From Ascarosepion bandense (Eukaryota; Mollusca; Cephalopoda; Sepiida; Sepiidae): a DNA stretch of 64,000 nt. The position numbers and the translations under genes are program-made. The notes below the pieces were generated by a model. That model searched no databases and was not told the origin of the DNA. It saw only the letters and a list, made by a program, of their open reading frames with translations. Shown here piece by piece: positions 19,902-30,315 of the stretch (within the stretch, counting starts at the first letter, position 1; each line of letters opens with the position of its first letter). The stretch covers positions 14,755,001-14,819,000 of the forward strand of contig JBBBDQ010000191.1 in the NCBI GenBank assembly GCA_037127315.1. The letters run 5' to 3'.

Positions 19902-20790
19902 GCTTTCTCCTGTTACACCATGCACCCCCCGTTCTGTCTCCACCTGCTCAGGCTCTTCAAATAGGTTATCAGCTGCTTTCCCATGTCTCTTTTTTCCCCT
20001 CTATCTGGCCTGTTAGTATCAGGTTCTCCAAACCCTCCTTCCTCATTGCATGTCCCAGGAACTTTAGCTGTCTCTTTCCGATGCCCAGTATTAATTTCTT
20101 TTTCGTTTCCATCCTTTCCATCCTTTCCAAAGCCTTATCATTCTCAATCTATGATATCCGCACCATCCTTCCGTAGACCCACATTTCAATTGCTTTGAGT
20201 TTTTTCTTCATCTTCATTGAGATTGTTCAGCATCCACTGCCATATTGAAGAACTGACATCACATAGAAATCTAGTACTCTTTTCTTAGTTTTTAGTAAAA
20301 TTTTCCTGTCTCTTAATACTATACTCAACTTCTGGAATGCGTCCTTCGCCATACCAATTCGCCTTCGGATCTCTGTGTCGCACTTTTCGTTTTCTGTTAG
20401 AACACTTTCCAGGTATTTAAATTTTTGACCCTGCTTGATTTTAGAATCACTCATTTGTATTTGGCATTTTGGGCTACTTTTTTTGATGATGATCATGAAT
20501 TCGTTTTTTTTTTTTGCAGCTTATTTTTTTATATTTTATTTTATTCTTTCTTCTCCAAACCCTCCTTCCTCAGCTACCTTCTGTATGAGGTCTTGTAGTT
20601 TCTTTTCCGTGTCTGCTATCAGCACTGCATCATCTGCGTACCTTATGTTGTTCAAATTGTGACCTCCGATGACAAATCCTGGCATAACATCTAGTGTCCT
20701 CAGAATAGTCTCGCTGTACAAGTCGGATAGATCCGGTGAAAAGACACATACTTGTCTTACGCCTCTTTCTATCTTCGTATATCAAACGAG
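19902..20790 (-). pseudogene. RTE-like LINE reverse transcriptase, C-terminal half
   Basis: The minus strand reads VCVFSPDL-like debris, YSETILRTLDVMPGFVIGG, then NIRYADDAVLIADTEKKLQD with the catalytic YADD motif (about 20640-20660). This is followed by FKYLESVLTENEKCDTEIRR, RIGMAKDAFQKLS and SVLQYGSGC. A T/A-rich insertion near 20490-20560 and other indels break the frame. The 3' end is cut by the SINE at 19639-19900. Confidence 0.8.
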
Positions 20791-20833
20791 CGCGAACTCT
20801 AGCGAACAATCACTTTAATGAGCCACATTATAA
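20728..20833 (+). repeat. Left arm of a 105-bp inverted repeat
   Basis: Near-identical to the reverse complement of 21385-21491. Both contain the RT segment around the SPDL motif, and they flank the inverted LINE half and the Merlin empty site. Confidence 0.85.
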
Positions 20834-21195
20834 AGCTGATCGTCCGAATCCTGATGAATAGAGTGAGAAGCAGAATTAGGCCAGAGATAGGACAAGAACA
20901 GTGTGGGTTCGTCAAAGACACTGGAACAAGGAACGCCATATTTATAATTAGGATGCTCTCTGAAAGGGCAATACAAATGAAGAAGGACTTGTACCTAAGT
21001 TTTATTGATTATGCGAAGGCGTTCGACAAAATACGCCACAAAGAAGTGATGGAGATACTCAGCAGCTTCGACATATTTGGAAAAGACATAAGAGTATTCA
21101 AAAATCTCTACTGGCACCAAACTAACTGCATACGGTCAGGTAACGAATTCAGTAGATATACAAATATAAAAAAGGGCGTAAGACAAGAGCTTTAA
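20815..21195 (+). pseudogene. RTE-like LINE reverse transcriptase, N-terminal RT motifs, inverted
   Basis: A 125-codon open frame includes IIKLIVRILMNRVRSRI, QCGFVKDTGTRNAIFIIRML and LYLSFIDYAKAFDKIRHKEV (RT motifs 2-4, with FIDYAKAFD holding the first catalytic Asp) and ends KGVRQEL. It lies head to head with the minus-strand half at 19902-20790, which starts at the same GVRQ point. Together they look like one LINE with an inverted 5' part. Confidence 0.8.
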
Positions 21196-21218
21196 TAACT
21201 GGTAACAAAGAATGAACA

Positions 21219-21345
21219 CGCTGCTTCGTATCGAGGCAGCAAATAATTTTCTAAACATATACTGTTAAATATAAGAGACAATGAATGTCTATTATGTTTA
21301 ATCATGAGCCGTTCTAAACGTCGTATTTTGGCTTTAATTTCAGTT
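21219..21345 (+). repeat. Paralogous empty site of the Merlin insertion
   Basis: This stretch is the reverse complement of the DNA on both sides of the Merlin element (4102-4165 then 3640-3713) joined without the transposon. It holds one ATGAATGT (21281-21288) where the filled copy has two ATAAATGT. It is therefore a dispersed repeat whose relative near 4 kb was the insertion target. Confidence 0.8.
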
Positions 21346-21384
21346 GAAAATAAAGACAAAAATTATCCAAATTTTGGATAATTT

Positions 21385-21491
21385 TATAATGTGGCTCATT
21401 AAAGTGATTGTTTGCTAGAATTCGCACTCGTTTGATATACGAAGATAGAAAGAGGCGTAAGACAAGTATGTGTCTTTTCACCGGATCTATC
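21385..21491 (-). repeat. Right arm of the 105-bp inverted repeat
   Basis: Partner of 20728-20833. Adjacent on both sides are two imperfect copies of AAAGACAAAAATT...TTTGGATAATTTT (21352-21383 and 21500-21530). Confidence 0.85.
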
Positions 21492-21856
21492 CAAAACAAA
21501 AAGACAAAAATTCACCCAACATTTGGATAATTTTTTATTAAGTTGGTTCTAAGATTTCGGCTCACATGAGCCATCTTCAGAGAGGTTTCACAAAAATATC
21601 CGCCATCAGCGACGATTTTATCTTGTGTTGACATAAAACTCCGCTAAGCAACGGCAAGAGTTACCAAAAATAAGAAACGCTGTTCACAAATTTGCGATGC
21701 AGTTCTATGACGTCACACCGCGTGATAGCTCGAAATAACAACAGAATGACACATTATATTGCATTTGAATATATGCGCAACTGTGTTCAGGTTTTTCATT
21801 CAGAGTTTTCCTTCTCGTGGATTGGTTTCTAAAAAATGTAAGAAGCTCACTATGTA

Positions 21857-21935
21857 CTATTTAACCCATAGCTAGGGGAACGAAGTGATGAATTCATGTC
21901 TTTTCGTGAGGGTATTGTAAATGTAATGAACTAGA
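21857..21935 (-). repeat. SINE family A fragment
   Basis: CTATTTAACCCATAGCTAGG through TTCATGTCTTTT...GTAATGAACT matches the minus-strand SINE body; about 80 bases. Confidence 0.5.
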
Positions 21936-21939
21936 CTGA

Positions 21940-22735
21940 AATAATTTTATCATTGCAAAGAGCAATTCATTAAAAACTAACTAAAGGAAACTAACTGATG
22001 TCTGACGTTAATATTTTTTATGATTAAAAATCAAAATAACATTTTCACCTGGGGCAAGATATTCATTAAATCAAATTCGTTCATCGTCCAAAATTGAACT
22101 CATGGGAATTCTTTAAATTCCAGCCGAATCTTACACATTCGCGTAAAAATTGATTGTTTTTATATGACCTCATTTAGGACAGTAACAACATTTGTCTCCT
22201 CCAATTGATGGGATCGCTTTTAAGCCATGGGCAACATTTTATTGAAGAGCTAAGGGTGATAATTCAGCAATCGACAAATCAGTTAATGATGTCTCCTTTC
22301 TCGGTATTTTAAATATGTAAACGAATTATTAACAAGGGAGAGTAAATTGCCCACTACACCATTCTTATATATGTGAACGGTTGTAAAAGCTCCTTATTTA
22401 ACAGAAGACTAAGGCAACAACTCTGATTGCGTCATGCCTTATCAGCAAGTCACACGTTTCACCTGATTTTCTCTCTGGTCTTCTGCTACTACATTTGCTT
22501 TCCATTGAAAATCATTCGACCAACCTTTTGCCCCATCTGTTCTTCTTCCTTTGTCTATGCGGTCTTTCCACCTACATTTCTGCTACTTAATCGCTTGTAT
22601 ATATTTTTTACTGTTATTTCACACATTACAGGGCCCAATGGCCACTCGCTGTAAAGAGTTATTAGACTGTGTTGATTTAAAGAAGTCGCAAGAAGGTGGT
22701 AACAAATACACATTACAATGACGTACAGGATAGAT
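21940..22735. other. No recognised gene or repeat
   Basis: AT-rich with short open frames only. A possible degraded tRNA-like stretch lies near 22075-22150 but lacks clear A and B boxes. Confidence 0.5.
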
Positions 22736-22739
22736 ATCG

Positions 22740-23760
22740 GTTGATTCTGGACTTGAATATACCAAGGATAAAGAAATTGAAAATAGAATAGGATGCACTA
22801 GAGGTTGTTTTAACTGTGAAATGTGAGGCTTTGTCTTGGTGTATGTGTCAGTTATAACAAATGTAGTATAGTAGATAAGGAAATTCTAAACAAAACAGGT
22901 TTCGCTAGAAGTAGTTTCAAACAATACCACACATTGCTACAAAAATCAAAGATAAACCTAAAAACACAATTCATGTTCTTAAATAGCTTCGTCAGATCAA
23001 AACTTTCATATATCACTAAATCATTATCTCAAAAAACATATTCTTACTATCTAAAATATTTTCTTCTGACCAAAAAAGCCAATAAAAACACAGACATAAT
23101 GTGAAACAAACATCAGTGAGCGGATTTAAGTATTTTAATATTGTTTCTGACTATTGCAACCACTTTCCAAGATTATGCACTGCGTATTGAAAGCAGATAT
23201 ATGAAAAGATAGGCACTGGTCATTTTAGCAGTTCATACCACCTCCCAGACGAATAGAAGACAACAAACTTGCTTTCCCTCTCGATACCATTGTTTTGATT
23301 AAGAGGCTATGCCGGTTATATGAGCATTAATATTTAGGTTACGAATGATCTTGAATGAAAAAAATTAGCACAATTTATCTAGTGTTTCAAGAAATAAAAC
23401 TCTAAATAAGCATTTCCAAAACAGAAACTATGATCTCAAACTGAAATGAAAGCAATGATGGCACCTTACCTGAATTCATCATAAAACTTAAATACTAAGA
23501 ATTACAAATACCCCCATACGGTATATGAATTTGTTATATAAAAAAAAGTATTGGACATAAGGAAATTGAACATAAAATTAGCTGCGCTATAGTTTCGCAA
23601 CACCACAAATTGCTACAAAACTAAAAGATAAACCTGAACACACTAGTTATGTTCTTAAATTGGTTCACCAGATCAGGACTTTTATATGGATGTCATGCAT
23701 GGCACCAAACCCGTTCAGAAATATCTAAACTCTCAGCTCTACACGGCTGTTTTTCAATGT
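22740..23760 (+). pseudogene. LINE RT C-terminal fragments, two partial copies
   Basis: The copy at 22740-23030 reads TKDKEIENRIGC, then FARSSFKQYHTLLQKSKINL, KTQFMFLNSFVRSKL. The copy at 23545-23720 reads IASSFSQHHKLL-like debris, KINLNTLVMFLNWFTRSGLL and YGCHAWHQT. This is the RT tail found in many jockey/CR1-type LINEs, where FVRSRLLYGCHAW is typical. They are separated by about 430 bases with no recognised feature. Confidence 0.6.
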
Positions 23761-23927
23761 CAATAGTTAAAATAGCTTCGAACGAGTAAAACCTATGAGT
23801 TTTGGTGAAGACCAGACTTCTTCGAACTTTGTGAACTGGCGCTACATCATCACAGTGAAAGCTATAAAATAACAGAAACCACATCATTTGAAAACTTGCA
23901 ACGACTAAAACGAATAGAATATATAAC

Positions 23928-24390
23928 TCGAAGAGAAAATACTGACATAAGCAAGATGTTGACGTTCCACACTACTTGAAATAAAATATTAGCAAGGAAA
24001 CTCCATCAATACTAGAAAGAACGATAACAGCTGCTGAACTTGAGAAGAGAAAACAATGACATAATCAAGATGTTGACATTCTACACTATTCCAAATAAAA
24101 GATTAGGAAGGAAACTCCATCAATACTAGAAAGAACAATAATAGCTACTAGGCTTGAGAAGAGAAAACAATGACATAATCAAGATGTTCACATTCCACAC
24201 AACTCCAAATAAAAGATTAGGAAGGAAACTCCATCAATACTAGAAAGAACGATAACAGCTGCTGAACTTGAGAAGAGAAAACAATGACATAATCAAGATG
24301 TTGACATTACACACTATTTCCAAATAAAAGATTAGAAAGGAACCCTCGTCAATGCTGGAAAGAATGGTAACAGCTACTGGACTTGAGAAA
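23928..24390 (+). repeat. Four-copy 114-bp tandem repeat
   Basis: Units start at GAAGAGAAAA (23930, 24043, 24158, 24272), spaced 113-115 bases. Each carries ATGACATAATCAAGATGTTG, AGATTAGGAAGGAAACTCCA and TCAATACTAGAAAGAAC. The translated unit (RRENNDIIKMLTFHTTPNKR) continues the LINE RT tail upstream and matches the single-copy version at 56.0-56.1 kb. It is therefore an expansion of LINE coding sequence. Confidence 0.85.
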
Positions 24391-24489
24391 CTTATTTTCC
24401 TTAAAAATTTGTTTTAAGAGAAAGATTTAATAATTTCAACCAAACGCAGCACTGAAATGCCAAATGTTTCTTTATACGGAATATAATAA

Positions 24490-25600
24490 TATATATGACC
24501 ATTACTTAGCCGATAGACAGGTTATCAGAGTCGATTAGTTGATACAACAAAGAGTAATTATGCATTGCTATTACTGTGTCGAGCCGCCTGGGAGGAGGTC
24601 ACTGTAACCTTAAGGGCCTAACACCCGAACAACACCCGAAAAACTTTTTAATTCTTTAGAATTCAAAACAAGAAAAGCACAATCGTTAAAGTTTCAAATT
24701 TAGACGGAAAACTTGTGGGAAATACATTCTCCCAAAACAACCGCTCTCATGCAGTCCATTCTTAATTAGTGAATTAAATGATAAATATACCCGTATGAAT
24801 AACGCTGAATCTACCCGTATGTTCCCTGACTCAAACATTGAATTGTTAAGGAAATGGTTGTTAACATTTTTATTAGTCATTAAATAATCATAATCTTAGT
24901 TCAGTAGAAATTGCGTAAGGAAGCAGTAGACTGATGCTGGCTACTAAAGATTTGTTGTTCTATACAAACAGTTGTTCGAAATAAATACTTTATTCTTAAA
25001 TGAAAATATTATTGTCCGACTTTTGCTTTTGTTATGTTGTAAAACTTTTTCTTTTCTTTTTGAGATGCTGTATAATCGTATTTCCTGGCGTCAAAGATGC
25101 TATTTTTTTTGTTTCAAATTAAGTCTCAAAAATGTGCCTTGCTCCTTATTGGTCAAAGGTTACTTAGATTTATGTAACTAAACGCATAACGACTTAACGT
25201 CATTTTATTTTATCTATAATTATAAGATAATTTTTCAATGTTGAAATTTCATTGAATTATGCTGAAAAATGTTTAGGTTTTCATTAGAAACAAGAAAAAT
25301 AGAATTTTTTATCAATATGCTCGCAATATATGGAAAAGAATTAGCCGTTTGTTTAAACTGACGTCAGAAGGATATGGATTAAAATAGAATAATTTGCAAT
25401 GCTTCATAAGATGGCCTCTATGTCCATATGACACTAAGTTTTTGAGCAGGTTTGCAAGGTTATAATAATGGAATTAAAAGCAAACAATTTTAAGTATATG
25501 TTTCATTTCTTTACATAAGTTTCTTTAATGTCAAGGAACTTCTGTAAGCTATGATACTAGCCATTTATATAATGCGGAAAGAAATGATGGATCTGAGAAT
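24490..25600. other. No gene recognised
   Basis: AT-rich. Near 24527-24560 GATTAGTTGATACAACAAAG loosely recalls a hammerhead stem II and GAAA but lacks a valid core. The rest shows nothing. Confidence 0.5.
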
Positions 25601-25604
25601 TTAA

Positions 25605-25826
25605 CCCTCTAGGGCCATTCGTATCATATTTGATACAGTATGAAAACAAGCCTTGAAAGAAATATTTTCCTGAAAAATTTTTTAAGAGAAATATTTTATA
25701 AATTTCAAATGAAAGCAGTACTGACTGCTCAGTCAATGAATACCAAATGTTTCCTTATAGGGAAATACTAAATGTTTCCTTATAGGGAAATACTGTATCA
25801 AATATGATACGAATGGCCCTAGAGGG
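25605..25826. mobile_element. piggyBac-type MITE
   Basis: A 222-bp element flanked by TTAA on both sides (25601-25604, 25827-25830), the piggyBac target site. It has perfect 36-bp terminal inverted repeats (25605-25640 and 25791-25826) beginning CCCTCTAGGGCC. There is no coding capacity. A 25-bp internal direct repeat (TTTCCTTATAGGGAAATACT) sits next to the right end. Diverged internal relatives lie near 24380-24490 and 55850-56020. Confidence 0.85.
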
Positions 25827-25904
25827 TTAATCAAAGCAAGCTTCTCTAATGTCGTTGTATTAGGAAGTCAGAAAAGATCGGGTGCTAACTTAGGTCTGAC
25901 AGGT

Positions 25905-26075
25905 TGTTGGTTGGTTTTGTTTTATGACATATCAACCTCGGCGGGTCATTTATTGCCAACTAAATTTTATGTATTTATTGCTGGTAATACCTTTTTCTTT
26001 TCAACAATTTATTGTTGTTTTTATATAAGTTTTGGGTCTAGTAATACTTTTTTTCGAGTACCAAGATTCATTGGG
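25905..26075 (+). repeat. Unclassified dispersed repeat X
   Basis: GTTTTATGACATATCAACCT and TTATTGCTGGTAATAC recur, diverged, near 29.98, 41.2 (inverted) and 55.2 kb. Confidence 0.5.
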
Positions 26076-26114
26076 ATTTGTTTTTAAGGGCAGGGCCTCC
26101 AAGTCCTACGCTGT

Positions 26115-26395
26115 TATTTAATCCATAACTGGAGGGAAGGGATGGATTAATAGCATTCCCAAGGGTACGAGTGCCCAAGTGAATGCAGGATATTCAACTG
26201 GAATTCGAACTCGGCTAACCGATTTCTCCTTCCGAGCCGATATCCACTGCACCACAACGCACATCCGTCACTAAACGCTTACAGCATCTGGTATTCCCAA
26301 GCGGTCACCCATCTAAATACTGACAAGGCTCAACGTCGCTTAAGTTCGGTGATCGAACGAGAACCAATGTATTCAACGTGATATGGCCGGAAGCC
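26115..26395 (-). mobile_element. 5S rRNA-tRNA composite SINE, nearly complete 5S part
   Basis: On the minus strand, 26395-26281 matches almost the whole of animal 5S rRNA (GGCCATATCACGTTGAATAC, CGATCACCGAA, GATGGGTGACCGCTTGGGAA). About 15 bases later it continues into the SINE A tRNA-like head (TGCGTTGTGGTGCAGTGGA) and body. This is the best 5S match of the four composite copies. Substitutions rule out a functional 5S gene. Confidence 0.8.
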
Positions 26396-26885
26396 AGGTC
26401 TGATAGGTGGACGTTTAATGATTTCACATTGACATTCTCGCAATGTTCCCGTTATTTGATCAGAACAATAGAGAGGATCTTCGTTGCGGGGGGGGGGGGA
26501 GGAAAATAACCTTTCCACGACACATTTTTTTTTATTTGTAAATTCTCAGCTAATTTTCTCAAGGTTTTTTTCCTCATAAGCAAATTTTCCCTTTTTCTGC
26601 TTCATACGGGTCAAAACACGAATGTCTAAGTTTACTTGGCTACAAACAAATATCAAAATATTTGCATTGGTTTCTCATAACATCCTTTTTTATGAATTCT
26701 TTCGAACGTCTTTTATATATCTATCTTTAAGGATTATAACAACGTCCTTCAAATTCAGTGCAACTAGCTTTTCTTACTCAAGTCAATTTGATCAGCCACA
26801 GTGTTATAAATCTGAGATTTATTTGTCTATAAAAAAATTAGCATTTAATTTTTCAGTTTTTTTCTTCACCATTTCTCTCTTGATT

Positions 26886-26915
26886 TATTATATATATATA
26901 TATATATATATAATA

Positions 26916-26951
<36 letters not shown>

Positions 26952-26953
26952 AA
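26886..26953. repeat. (TA)n(GA)n microsatellite
   Basis: TA arrays followed by GA repeats. 26400-26885 contains no recognised gene. Confidence 0.9.
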
Positions 26954-26954
26954 A

Positions 26955-28215
26955 CTTTACCCTGACGAGCCGAAGGGCGAAAACTAGGTAGGTTTGTTGG
27001 CTCTTGCATAGATTTTCTTTGTTGCTCTACTTTTCTATTGAGTCGCTTTAGTGTTAGGGTTTTCGTCTTGGGGTTTTTTTTCTTTCCTACGAGTATTTGA
27101 CTTTTGTTCATGTACTTCGTTTGTTTCTTTTTTTACTTTCCTTTCCTTTTCCCTCCGAATTTATTCTCGGTGGGATTTTCAAGACGGACTGAAATATAGT
27201 ATAACTATTACTAGTATTAGCAGAATTCTTTTTGTTACTATTATTATAGTTATTATATATATATATATATATAAAGAACATAAGTTCGATGAATTTATAA
27301 ACCCATTGGTAATATAATATTTTGCGACTCTCGTATTTAGACCGCTCCTCAGAACAAATTTATACAACAATGAATGGGTCAAAATTATCCAGAATAAAGT
27401 CAATTAAAAAAGAAGGAAGAAAAAAAGAAAGAAAAAGAGAAGAAAAGAATAGGGGAAACGAGGTTAACATAACAGTGTTAAATATTAGCATCTATATTAT
27501 ATCTAGACGACACGACGGCCTTGGTCTAGATTTAAAAAGCAGTAGTTAAGGAAGCCAGTAAACCTGGACTTGAATTTTTAGTTGTCTATCTTTAGATGCA
27601 TGACATTAAAAATCTAAAATTAGTGGTGGAATTTTCGCTAGAAAAATGAATTTTTAGTTTTTCTTATTAATTCTAAACATAATAATAATTCTCATTGGAT
27701 TTAATCTCCTGTGAAATTTACCTTACGAATTACCAAGGATTCTACTATATATATATATATATATATAGAAATGAATAAGGACGAAGAAAATAATTGCAAC
27801 ATGGAAAACAATAATTTTTAAAAAAAGTGCTCAATATAAAGTAGTACAATGAATATTTATTATTAATTATTACGTTAGAACATGTGCAAACTACAAACTA
27901 CTACAAAATTGTATATTTTGTTTCGATATTGAATAAACAATGTCTCATTAGTTAGTTAAGAATGATAGTAATAAACGTTTTATTTAAAAAAGATTTTTCA
28001 CAACACTTCTCATTTATTTGTTTTTTCCGGTAGAAAGATATTAAAAAAGAAGGAAAGAAAAAAGGAAAAAAATATCAGAAAATAAGATGATAAATCAAGA
28101 AAAGTAAAAGAAAGAGGAAAAGGAAAGCGACAGAAGAAATAGAAAGTGAAGAGGAAAATAAGGGAGGAAACGTAGATAGGGAAGATCCAATAGAAACGGC
28201 TAAGCGAGAGGACTG
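26955..28215. other. No gene recognised; TA arrays at 27254-27273 and 27744-27768
   Basis: 27780-27900 resembles 17830-17890, a piece of the repeat around the 17.9-kb palindrome. The purine-rich run 28030-28200 is low complexity. Confidence 0.5.
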
Positions 28216-28250
28216 ATATGGATATATATTATATATATATATATATAGTG

Positions 28251-28345
28251 CAAAGAATTTGTCACTTTAACTGAGAAGGTTCATGCCGACTTTGAAGTTT
28301 CGTGAAGACACTGTTACGATGACCTCACTCATCAGGGCTGCGTTT
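28251..28345 (-). ncRNA. Second hammerhead-like family, complete core
   Basis: On the minus strand GCC (28338-28336) is followed by CTGATGA (28335-28329), GTGA (28328-28325), a 19-base loop, TCAC (28305-28302), GAAA (28301-28298), CTTCAAAG, and TC^GGC (28289-28285). GTGA/TCAC form stem II and ACT/AGT a 3-bp stem III with loop TCAA. GUC is the cleavage triplet, and GCC/GGC form stem I. A short stem III of this kind is known from minimal hammerheads of Penelope-like elements. It abuts a TA array at 28220-28247. Confidence 0.65.
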
Positions 28346-28349
28346 CTTG

Positions 28350-28990
28350 CTGTTGAGTCCCTTTTTTTCTTTTTTCTTTTTTATTTATAGGGAACTCAAT
28401 GTGATTTGATAATTTGTTGAATTGGTCTTGTTTGGTTTCTTTTTCATTTTCTTTACTTTTATTTTTCATTGTGTAGGTGTTTGATTTCTTTTTATACTTT
28501 TTTTTATTGCACGCGTGAGTGGATATCTGCTTATTTGTTTTATACTGAATAGGCATTCTCTAAATTGGTTTTTCACTTGGTTTGTTTGTGTCATTTAGGT
28601 CGACGTATATTTTTTTTGGTCATGGTTGGGTGTTTGCGTTCTTGTGTGTATTTCTGTTTGCGAGCTTTATGCGTGGTTTTTTTCTCCGTTTGGTGGTGGT
28701 TATATTATTTTCCGTATTTTATCGTGATTCAGTTTCTGTGTAATTATATTTTTTTATTTGTATGTTCTTTTTTGTTATTGTTATTTTTGTAACAAAGTAG
28801 ATACTTGTTCGCATGTCTACATTTTCTCATAATCTCGTTTCTTTTATTTAATATTTTACTTTGGTTTGTAAAGTTGATTATTACTAGTTTCTCATCTCGG
28901 CATAATGTATTTTTATAGCATTATATTTTTTGTATTTTTTTGTATTGAGTAATGTTTGTATCTTTCTTTGAAGGATGTTTCTGTTGCTTA
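28350..28990. other. T-rich low-complexity sequence
   Basis: Open frames here are F/L/V-rich low-complexity reads of T-rich DNA and resemble no protein. Confidence 0.6.
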
Positions 28991-29282
28991 TATATATATA
29001 ATTAGAATTAATATGAGTAAAACGTTGTCATTTAAATGGTTGACGTTATCATCAACATCCCCACTCTAGAGTTTCGTAGGCGCATTTTTCAGTCAACTCT
29101 TTAGGGGCTTTTTCCAAGGTAACATCAATTAGCTAAATCACAACCTTTTACTGGTATTAATTCTAATGCTATAATTATTCTACATTCAATATCGAGCACT
29201 TTATTAAAACGTCTGCTCTTGTTAAATGCTTTTCTATCAGTAAATCACTGAATCTCAGCAGTGTATGTATATGTAAATATAT

Positions 29283-29315
29283 ATATATTCGTCATCCACA
29301 TACAAGCCTGTTTCG

Positions 29316-29322
<7 letters not shown>
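29283..29322 (-). ncRNA. 3' half of the same hammerhead-like motif
   Basis: The minus strand keeps CAGCGAAACAGGCTTGTA followed by TGTGGATGAC, matching stem III and the 3' strand of stem I of the 18.1 and 42.3-kb copies. The CTGATGA half is replaced by a (TA)n array starting at 29319, as if repeat expansion had erased it. Confidence 0.5.

Positions 29323-29364
<42 letters not shown>
29319..29364. repeat. (TA)n microsatellite
   Basis: Truncates the hammerhead-like motif at 29283-29322. Confidence 0.95.
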
Positions 29365-29370
<6 letters not shown>

Positions 29371-29403
29371 ATATTTGGGCATCAATTTTTCATTTAAAGG
29401 TGT

Positions 29404-29537
29404 GTTAAAAACGACCAACAAGGAAGATTTTATCAAGTTATTAATTTAATTTTTCCAGTATTCTTACATGTTTCTTTTTTTGCTGGAAAAAAGAAATGTA
29501 AAAAATAATAAAATCTTCCTTGTCGGTCGTTTTTAAC
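29404..29537. mobile_element. Small fold-back between TA arrays
   Basis: About 31-bp inverted ends (GTTAAAAACGACC.ACAAGGAA at both sides, one mismatch) with an inner hairpin TTTTTTTGCTGGAAAAAAG. It is flanked by TA arrays 29319-29364 and 29541-29593. Confidence 0.7.
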
Positions 29538-29539
29538 TA

Positions 29540-29594
<55 letters not shown>

Positions 29595-29728
29595 CGTGTC
29601 TCCCTTAAATTTTCTCATATTTGCTATATGTATTTATATACATATATATTTAGAGCTCTCTTAGAGAGTTATCCTACCACTGTATGTACAGGATACTCCT
29701 TTGGATTCTTCTATACCCACACTGCATG

Positions 29729-29730
<2 letters not shown>

Positions 29731-29773
<43 letters not shown>
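29731..29773. repeat. (TA)n microsatellite
   Basis: About 21 TA units; no gene beside it. Confidence 0.95.
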
Positions 29774-29777
<4 letters not shown>

Positions 29778-29954
29778 ATTTTTGTTTATACATGCCTATG
29801 TGGGTATAATTACCAGAGGTGGTGATATGTGTGTTTTATGTTGTAGCGTTGTCGAAGTTATATTTTGAAATAAAATTTGATTTCCTTAAGAAATTGTATG
29901 ATATCATATGAAATAATGCCATACAACCGTTCTTTTATGTTGATTGATGTATTG

Positions 29955-30250
29955 TTGGTAATTTTTTTTTTTTCATATAAAAGAATGTATTGCTGGTAAT
30001 TTCTATACAAATGTATTTTTATACATTCGTATTGTTTTGATCTTGCTCGGGGATGTTCGATTTGCCCATAGCTGTAACCCTAACGGGTGCTATCATCTAG
30101 GTTCAGGGTGTACCTGAGAACGACAGGAATTAAGAAGTGGTTCCACGTTCCCCTAAGCTTCCAATCTCCCGATCAGAAACATTATTGTTAATTGTTGAAT
30201 ATAATTTATCGTCATATTCAGGACTTTTGCAAGACGGTTTAGTTTAAATG
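29955..30250 (+). repeat. Unclassified dispersed repeat X
   Basis: Shares TTGCTGGTAAT, TTTGCCCATAGCTGTAACCC, TTCAGGGTGTACCTGAGAAC and GAATTAAGAAGTGGTTCCAC with the inverted copy at 40.98-41.33 kb. Confidence 0.6.
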
Positions 30251-30315
30251 TTTTGGTAAAAGATATAGTATTCAAGCGGATGGGTCATTGATTGTGTATA
30301 GCAAAGTTATTAATC

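Noticed and set aside
20435..20662. 75-codon plus-strand open frame
   Set aside because: Antisense of the YADD-containing RT fragment.
23928..24390. CRISPR-like array
   Set aside because: Units are contiguous 114-bp tandem copies without unique spacers, in a eukaryotic LINE context.
24527..24560. Hammerhead-like GATTAGTTGATACAACAAAG
   Set aside because: No intact CTGATGA or GAAA, and stems I and III do not form; kept only as a possible fossil.
26281..26395. Functional 5S rRNA gene
   Set aside because: Near full length but with many substitutions, fused to a SINE head and lacking a clean terminator; a SINE component.
28332..28792. Open frames on both strands
   Set aside because: Low-complexity T-rich (or A-rich) sequence, no motif.
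28995..29170. Possible fold-back (ATTAGAATTAATAT / TATTAATTCTAAT)
   Set aside because: Arms of about 14 AT-rich bases are too short to separate from chance.
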